This document shows positions 15,014 through 18,967 of a stretch of 18,967 nucleotides of DNA, piece after piece. The stretch is from an uncultured Actinomycetes bacterium (lineage in GTDB: Bacteria > Actinomycetota > Thermoleophilia > Solirubrobacterales > 70-9), in NCBI GenBank assembly GCA_946886425.1, contig CAMPIP010000025.1, forward strand, positions 1 through 18,967, read 5' to 3'. The number at the start of each line of letters is the position of its first letter. Position 1 is the stretch's first letter. The notes beneath the pieces were generated by a model. That model was not told where the DNA came from. It was given only the letters and a program-made list of their open reading frames with translations, and made no database searches. Position numbers and translations under genes: made by a program.

Positions 15014-16153
15014 ATGCGCATCGGAGTGCCGACCGAGATCAAGGCCGACGAGTACCGGGTGGCGCTGACCCCGGCCGGCGCCCGCGAGCTGACCGCCCGC
15101 GGGCACGAGGTGATCGTCCAGGCCGGGGCGGGGGAGGGCTCGGCTATCGCCGACTCCGACTACGTCGCCCAGGGCGCCCGTGTCGTTCCCGACGCCGCGT
15201 CCGCCTACTCGCTCGCCGACCTCGTCGTCAAGGTCAAGGAGCCGCAGCCGGCGGAGCTGTCGCTGCTCGGTCCCGGCCAGACGCTCTTCACCTACCTGCA
15301 CCTGGCGCCGGCCCCGGAGCTGACCCGCGGCCTGGTCGAGTCGGGCGCCACCTGCATCGCTTACGAGACCGTCGTCGATCCGGACGGACGGCTGCCGCTG
15401 CTGGCGCCGATGAGCGAGGTGGCCGGCAAGATCGCCGCCCAGGCCGGCGCCTTCGTGCTGGAGCGGCCGATCGGCGGCCGCGGCCTGCTGCTCGGCGGCG
15501 TCCCGGGTGTGGCGGCCGGCCGGGTGATGGTGATCGGCGGCGGCGTGGTCGGCCAGAACGCGGCCAAGGTGGCGCTCGGGCTCGGCGCCGACGTCTTCGT
15601 CTACGACCGCTCGCTGGACCGCCTGCGCGAGCTCGACACCGTCTTCGACGGCCGCGTCTCCACCTGTTACGCCTCGACCCTGGAGATCGAGCAGCGGCTG
15701 CCGGAGATGGACCTCGTGATCGGCGCCGTGCTGGTCAAGGGGGCGCGGGCGCCGCACGTCGTCCGGCGCGAGCAGCTCGGCCTGCTGAAGGAGCGGGCGG
15801 TGCTGGTCGACGTCTCGATCGACCAGGGCGGTTGCTTCGAGACCTCGCGCCCGACCACCCACTCCGAGCCGACCTACGAGGTCGACGGGATCGTCCACTA
15901 CTGCGTCGCCAACATGCCGGGAGCGGTCCCGGTCACCTCCACCTACGCGCTCACCAACGCGACGATGCCGTACCTCCTGCGGCTCGCCGACGAGGGCCCG
16001 AAGGCGGCGCTGGCGACCGACCCGGGGCTCGCCGCCGGCCTCAACGTCGCCGCCGGCGCCGTCACCCACGAGCCGGTCGCCCGCGACCAAGGGCTGGAGT
16101 GGGTGCCGCCCGCCGAGGCGCTCGGGCTCGACGCGGCCGGGGTCGCCGCCTGA
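15014..16153 (+). CDS. ald: Alanine dehydrogenase
   Basis: A 379-residue NAD-dependent enzyme that interconverts L-alanine and pyruvate plus ammonia. The N-terminus [20 protein letters not shown] carries R15; K75 is in VVKVKEPQ and H96 in FTYLHLAP, the same numbers as the pyruvate-binding Arg, Lys and His of the Mycobacterium enzyme. The Rossmann loop is VIGGGVVGQ (about 174-182), and the catalytic Asp is D271 in [37 protein letters not shown] is the strongly conserved C-terminal block. The length is normal (about 371 aa). AAAGGA lies six bases before the start. Behind an amine:pyruvate transaminase it would convert the alanine formed back to pyruvate, release ammonia and generate NADH. Confidence 0.95.
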   Translation: MRIGVPTEIKADEYRVALTPAGARELTARGHEVIVQAGAGEGSAIADSDYVAQGARVVPDAASAYSLADLVVKVKEPQPAELSLLGPGQTLFTYLHLAPAPELTRGLVESGATCIAYETVVDPDGRLPLLAPMSEVAGKIAAQAGAFVLERPIGGRGLLLGGVPGVAAGRVMVIGGGVVGQNAAKVALGLGADVFVYDRSLDRLRELDTVFDGRVSTCYASTLEIEQRLPEMDLVIGAVLVKGARAPHVVRREQLGLLKERAVLVDVSIDQGGCFETSRPTTHSEPTYEVDGIVHYCVANMPGAVPVTSTYALTNATMPYLLRLADEGPKAALATDPGLAAGLNVAAGAVTHEPVARDQGLEWVPPAEALGLDAAGVAA

Positions 16154-17598
16154 TGGCGACCGGGTTCCTCCAGGCCACCGACCACGAGCTGCTCGTCGCC
16201 GGGGAGTGGGTCGAGACGGGGGAGTGGGACGAGGTCCGCAGCCCTTATGACCAGACCCCGATCGGCCGGGTCGCCCGGGCCGACGCGGCCCTGGCCGACC
16301 GCGCCGTGCGCTCCGCCCACGTGGCCTTCGAGCGCGGCGGCTTCCCCCAGCACGAGCGGGCGGCGGTCCTCGACCGCGCCGCGGCGCTGGCGGCCGAGCG
16401 GGTCGAGGAGCTGGCCCTGACGATCGCCGCCGAGGCCGGCAAGCCGGTCAAGACCGCCACGCTCGAGGCCGAGCGCTGCGCCGGCACCCTCGCTTTCTCC
16501 GCGGTCGAGGCCCGCAAGCTGACCGGCAGCACGGTGCCGATGGACGCCTCGCCGGCGGGCGAGGGCAAGCTCGGCGTGATCCTCCGGGTGCCGTACGGAG
16601 TCGTTGCCGCGATCAGCCCCTTCAACTTCCCGCTCAACCTGGTCGCCCACAAGCTCGGCCCGGCGATCGCGGCCGGCAACGCCGTGGTCCTGAAGCCGGC
16701 CGGACAGACCCCGCTCTCGGCCCTGAAGCTGGCCGAGATACTCGTCGACGCGGGCCTTCCCGACGGCTGGCTCAACGTCGTCCCGGGACCGGGGGAGGAA
16801 GTCGGCAACGCCCTCGTCGAGCACCCTCTGGTGCGGGCGATCACCTTCACCGGCTCGGCCAAGGTGGGGTGGGGGATCCGCAGCCGGGCGCCCGAGAAGA
16901 AGGTCAACCTCGAGCTCGGCTCCAACGCCCCGCTCGTCGTCAACGACGACGGCGACTGGGAGCAAGCGGCCGACAAGGCCAAGCTCCACGCCTTCGCCCA
17001 CGCCGGCCAGGTCTGCATCTCGATCCAGCGCATCCTCGTCCACGAGTCGATCGCCGAGCCCTTCACCGACCGCCTCGTTGCCAACACCGAGCGTCTCGTC
17101 GTCGGCGACCCCCTCGACCCGGCGACTGACGTCGGCCCCCTGATCACCCCCGCGGACCGCGATCGTGTCAAGTCTTGGATCGACGAGGCCGTAGCCGCCG
17201 GCGCCGACCTCCTCACCGGCGGCACCCTGGTCGACGAGGACCGCTGCCTAGCCCCAACCCTCCTCCGCAACGCCCCCAAAGATTCGAAGCTCTGGTGCGA
17301 AGAGGCCTTCGGCCCAGTGGCCACCATCCACACCTTCCCGACCTTCGAGGAGGGCCTGGCGATGGCCAACGACTCCCGCTTCGGCCTCCAGGCGGGCGTC
17401 TTCACCCGCGACCTAGGTAGAGCCCTCCAAGCCGCCAAGACCCTCGAGTTCGGCGGCATCATGATCAACGAGTTCCCCGCCTACCGTGCGGACCAGATGC
17501 CCTACGGCGGCGTCAAGGACTCCGGCAACACCCGCGAGGGCCCGGCCTACGCGGTCCGGGAGCTGACCGAGCCCCGCCTCGTCACCCTGCAGGGCTAG
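16153..17598 (+). CDS. NAD(P)-dependent aldehyde dehydrogenase
   Basis: A 481-residue aldehyde dehydrogenase. ATG 16153 overlaps the alanine dehydrogenase stop by one base. Conserved elements are ISPFNFPLN with N158, [24 protein letters not shown] (nicotinamide-site loop), NLELGSNAP with the general-base E254, [11 protein letters not shown] with nucleophile C288, [22 protein letters not shown] and [16 protein letters not shown]. It is therefore expected to be active. ELGSN in place of the commoner ELGGK occurs in lactaldehyde dehydrogenase-like and y4uC-like ALDH groups, which hints at a small hydroxy- or semialdehyde substrate, but this is from memory and weak. It is the last gene of the right operon and would oxidise the aldehyde produced by the transaminase two genes upstream. 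Codons become richer in C-ending forms towards the 3' end. Confidence 0.92.
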   Translation: MATGFLQATDHELLVAGEWVETGEWDEVRSPYDQTPIGRVARADAALADRAVRSAHVAFERGGFPQHERAAVLDRAAALAAERVEELALTIAAEAGKPVKTATLEAERCAGTLAFSAVEARKLTGSTVPMDASPAGEGKLGVILRVPYGVVAAISPFNFPLNLVAHKLGPAIAAGNAVVLKPAGQTPLSALKLAEILVDAGLPDGWLNVVPGPGEEVGNALVEHPLVRAITFTGSAKVGWGIRSRAPEKKVNLELGSNAPLVVNDDGDWEQAADKAKLHAFAHAGQVCISIQRILVHESIAEPFTDRLVANTERLVVGDPLDPATDVGPLITPADRDRVKSWIDEAVAAGADLLTGGTLVDEDRCLAPTLLRNAPKDSKLWCEEAFGPVATIHTFPTFEEGLAMANDSRFGLQAGVFTRDLGRALQAAKTLEFGGIMINEFPAYRADQMPYGGVKDSGNTREGPAYAVRELTEPRLVTLQG

Positions 17599-17600
17599 CC

Positions 17601-17633
17601 GCGTCGCGGTCTTCGCACTCGCTCGCCCGACGC
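17601..17633 (+). terminator. Possible hairpin terminator after the aldehyde dehydrogenase gene
   Basis: GCGTCG (17601-17606) pairs perfectly with CGACGC (17628-17633), and GG/CC pairs can extend the stem past a one-base bulge. It begins two bases after the stop codon of the last operon gene. No T-run follows and the loop is large, so it would be an atypical intrinsic terminator. Confidence 0.35.
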
Positions 17634-17642
17634 AACTACCAT
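17612..17642 (+). promoter_or_regulatory. Candidate promoter for the SnoaL-like gene
   Basis: TACCAT (17637-17642) ends eight bases before ATG 17651 and TTCGCA (17612-17617) lies 19 bases further upstream; each matches four of six consensus positions. No ribosome binding site is visible before ATG 17651, so a leaderless message is plausible. The spacer is longer than ideal. Confidence 0.3.
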
Positions 17643-17650
17643 CGGCCGCC

Positions 17651-18016
17651 ATGGCAGACCTCGACGCCGCCGGCTTGAAGGCCTTCTACGCCAACTACGT
17701 CGACGCCTGGAACCGGCGAGACCTGGAGACCTACTTCTCCCTCTACGCCACCGACCTCGTCTTCCGCGACGGCTCCACCGTCCTACACGGCCTCGAATCC
17801 CTCCGCACCCGCTACGAAGCCGAGCTCCGCGAATACCCCGACCTGACCATGGAGTGCTCCCGCCTCTTCGTCGACCCCGACTCCCAATCCATCGCCGCCG
17901 AGAACATCGAGCGAGCCACCGGCCTCGAGCTCCGCGGCGCCCTCTTCCTGACCCTCGACCCAGCCGGCCAGATATCCGAGATCGCCGAGTATCTGAGTGG
18001 CGGCCCAGAGAGCTAG
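17651..18016 (+). CDS. SnoaL-like / NTF2-fold small protein
   Basis: A 121-residue protein with the cone-shaped alpha+beta NTF2 fold pattern: an N-terminal helix (LKAFYANYVDAWNRRD), LETYFSLYATDLVFRDGS, a helix around LESLRTRYEAELREYPDL, then strands ending in ISEIAEYLSG. This matches the SnoaL/polyketide cyclase and ester-cyclase-like family, whose members range from cyclases and isomerases to proteins of unknown function; active-site residues cannot be assigned. It starts 52 bases after the aldehyde dehydrogenase with no visible ribosome binding site. It may be cotranscribed with the operon or come from its own leaderless promoter. It converges on the toxin gene with only three bases between stop codons. 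Confidence 0.72.
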   Translation: MADLDAAGLKAFYANYVDAWNRRDLETYFSLYATDLVFRDGSTVLHGLESLRTRYEAELREYPDLTMECSRLFVDPDSQSIAAENIERATGLELRGALFLTLDPAGQISEIAEYLSGGPES

Positions 18017-18019
18017 GGC

Positions 18020-18316
18020 TCAGGTTCGAGCGAGAGCAATGGCGGAGTCGGATGTCCGCGCGTCGTGGAAGGCAATGACGACGATTCGATCCTCGCTCTC
18101 GACGTACATGTAGACGACGATCAGCCAACCCCAGGGTCCGATCAGCGCTCGGCAATCCCGCCAGAGGCCCGAGAGCTGCTTGCCAGCCCGTGGGAACTCC
18201 TCCAGCGTGACCAGCGCCCGCGAAACCCGCTCCCGGGTGTCGTCCGGAAGCTGACGACTCTTGATCAGCCCACGAAGCTCGTCACGCGCCAGGCGCGTGA
18301 CCTCGATCGTCGGCAT
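18020..18316 (-). CDS. ParE/RelE-family toxin
   Basis: A 98-residue basic protein with the RelE/ParE fold pattern: IEVTRLARDELRGLI as the first strand-helix, LVTLEEFPRAGKQLSGLWRDCRALIG, then VVYMYVESEDRIVVIAFHDAR, the usual central sheet and terminal strand. Such toxins either cut mRNA on the ribosome or poison gyrase; the sequence does not decide between them. The start lies three bases after the stop of the antitoxin gene, the standard antitoxin-first order with coupled translation. Length is normal and no disruption is visible. It converges with the SnoaL-like gene. Confidence 0.8.
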   Translation of the reverse strand: MPTIEVTRLARDELRGLIKSRQLPDDTRERVSRALVTLEEFPRAGKQLSGLWRDCRALIGPWGWLIVVYMYVESEDRIVVIAFHDARTSDSAIALART

Positions 18317-18319
18317 CGA

Positions 18320-18577
18320 CTACAGCTCGGAGAGCGGCACCGTTTCGCCGAGTCGAGCCTGCTCAATCGACTCCTGCGCCCGCTCCCAGGCCCCCGGGAT
18401 CCCGTCGAGGATTTCAGTGATCCGCGAGGCATCGGGATCGGCTTCGTCAAGCGCGCTGGAGAGAAGGGAGCGAGCAAGCGTCCCCTCCTGAACATGCGTG
18501 CGCTCCGCCAGGCTGGCGAGCTTCCGTGCGTAGTCCGGCTCAAGAGTTACGTTGATACGGCGGTTTCGCTCGACCAT
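18320..18577 (-). CDS. Ribbon-helix-helix antitoxin (CopG/ParD/RelB-like)
   Basis: An 85-residue antitoxin. Residues about 4-40 (RRINVTLEPDYARKLASLAER, ARSLLSSALDEA) have the strand-helix-helix pattern of ribbon-helix-helix DNA-binding domains, and the C-terminal IPGAWERAQESIEQARLGETVPLSEL is the type of toxin-wrapping tail seen in ParD/RelB proteins. ATG 18577 begins the protein just before the DNA-binding strand but lacks a ribosome binding site. ATG 18604 would add nine residues and has GGAG six bases upstream, so it is a real alternative. It is first in a two-gene operon with the toxin and probably represses its own promoter. Confidence 0.78.
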   Translation of the reverse strand: MVERNRRINVTLEPDYARKLASLAERTHVQEGTLARSLLSSALDEADPDASRITEILDGIPGAWERAQESIEQARLGETVPLSEL

Positions 18578-18617
18578 GGCCCAAGGGTACACGCAAGGGC
18601 ACATGGCGTTCTCCGCT

Positions 18618-18791
18618 TCAGGAGCCCACCATGCCGACGATCAGCAAGGCGACGGTGACGCCGCTGCCCAGCACGGCGAGGGCGCGGTCCATCGCTTGCA
18701 TGAGGGCTTCGCCGGAGGTTCCGTGGATCGCGGATGTTCCAAGCGTGATGGGCATGAGCCCAATGTCCCAGCCGTGTAGGGGTGTTGCCAT
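18618..18791 (-). CDS. Possible small membrane protein
   Basis: A 57-codon frame upstream of the antitoxin on the same strand. The C-terminal third (ALAVLGSGVTVALLIVGMVGS) is a good single transmembrane helix; the rest (MATPLHGWDIGLMPITLGTSA) is unremarkable. I do not recognise a family. No strong ribosome binding site precedes ATG 18791, and the frame stays open to 18914. It is reported because this otherwise empty stretch of about 320 bases holds no better coding candidate. Confidence 0.3.
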   Translation of the reverse strand: MATPLHGWDIGLMPITLGTSAIHGTSGEALMQAMDRALAVLGSGVTVALLIVGMVGS

Positions 18792-18800
18792 GGGGCGAAA

Positions 18801-18820
18801 GCTCAACTCCGCAATTGAGC
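18801..18820. promoter_or_regulatory. Small inverted repeat upstream of the last gene
   Basis: GCTCAA and TTGAGC form a perfect 6-bp inverted repeat around an 8-base spacer, in an AT-richer patch ending in CATTTAGA. It lies between the possible minus-strand small ORF and the + strand gene starting at 18901. It could be an operator or a weak hairpin; nothing in the window recurs with it. Confidence 0.3.
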
Positions 18821-18900
18821 ATTTAGACCCATGGTCGCGGGCTGGTTTCGGGGCGATCCTCCTCTCAGAGGAACCGCGAGATGGAAAGGAGCTCGGAGCC

Positions 18901-18967
18901 GTGTCCCCGGTCACGACCGCAGAACCGGATCGTCAGCAGCGCGAGAAGGTCAAGGCCGGGCCCTGGC
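18901..18967 (+). CDS. Start of an unidentified gene, truncated by the window edge
   Basis: GTG 18901 is preceded at eight bases by AAAGGAG, one of the best ribosome binding sites in the window. The frame then reads MSPVTTAEPDRQQREKVKAG and stays open to the last base. Only 22 codons are visible, too few to name a family. The ATG at 18881 is in another frame and overlaps the ribosome binding site, so it is less likely. Confidence 0.45.
   Translation, partial: MSPVTTAEPDRQQREKVKAGPW

Noticed and set aside
17150..18016. Shift to C-ending codons as a sign of horizontal transfer
   Set aside because: The change begins inside an intact aldehyde dehydrogenase gene and is gradual, so it does not mark an insertion boundary.
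18010..18021. GAGC-TAGG-GCTC hairpin between the SnoaL-like and toxin genes
   Set aside because: A four-base stem with no T-tract is too short to call a terminator in this GC-rich DNA.
1..18967. tRNA, rRNA, CRISPR arrays, insertion sequences and a cobalamin riboswitch
   Set aside because: I looked for CCA-ended cloverleaf sequences, regularly spaced repeats, transposase-like frames with terminal repeats and a B12 box near the mutase genes and saw none. The B12 mutase operon begins outside the window, so a riboswitch further upstream cannot be excluded.

Overview
The window is a very GC-rich, tightly packed stretch of bacterial chromosome. It has ATGA/GTGA start-stop overlaps, GTG starts, strong G/C third-position bias, an F420/FMN luciferase-like oxidoreductase and genes that appear to lack leaders. 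This fits a high-GC actinobacterium, possibly of the Thermoleophilia/Solirubrobacterales type; that placement is inference, because no rRNA or other marker is present.

Left arm (3-6679, all +): the 3' end of one glutamine-synthetase-family gene, a second complete GS-like ligase, a MutL/GlmL-type protein, a fused glutamate-mutase-like E+S protein with a cobalamin DxHxxG motif, a class C26 gamma-glutamyl hydrolase, and a family III CoA-transferase. Most of these genes overlap or nearly touch, so they look like one operon. A GntR/FCD regulator (6699-7439, -) faces this operon tail to tail and is divergent from the next one.

Right arm (7553-17598, all +): acetone carboxylase beta subunit (AcxA), then one polypeptide that joins the alpha (AcxB) and gamma (AcxC) subunits, an LLM flavin oxidoreductase, a TatA protein, a class III aminotransferase, alanine dehydrogenase and an aldehyde dehydrogenase. 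The alpha part keeps the His/Asp/His metal site, but all four presumed zinc cysteines of the gamma part are replaced.

Tail (17599-18967): a possible terminator, a small SnoaL/NTF2-fold gene, a ParE/RelE-type toxin with a ribbon-helix-helix antitoxin on the minus strand, a doubtful small membrane ORF, and the first codons of a new + strand gene.

How the parts may work together (inference): the GS-like enzymes could gamma-glutamylate an amine and the C26 enzyme release glutamate later. The aminotransferase, alanine dehydrogenase and aldehyde dehydrogenase could deaminate and oxidise an amine or amino alcohol while regenerating pyruvate. The carboxylase could convert a ketone to a beta-keto acid that the CoA-transferase activates. 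The B12 mutase adds a carbon-skeleton rearrangement whose substrate is not apparent. Two matching 25-bp dyads, one over the acxA promoter and one at the 5' end of the C26 gene, suggest that the GntR protein controls both arms. The combination is the most promising candidate for an undescribed catabolic system here.
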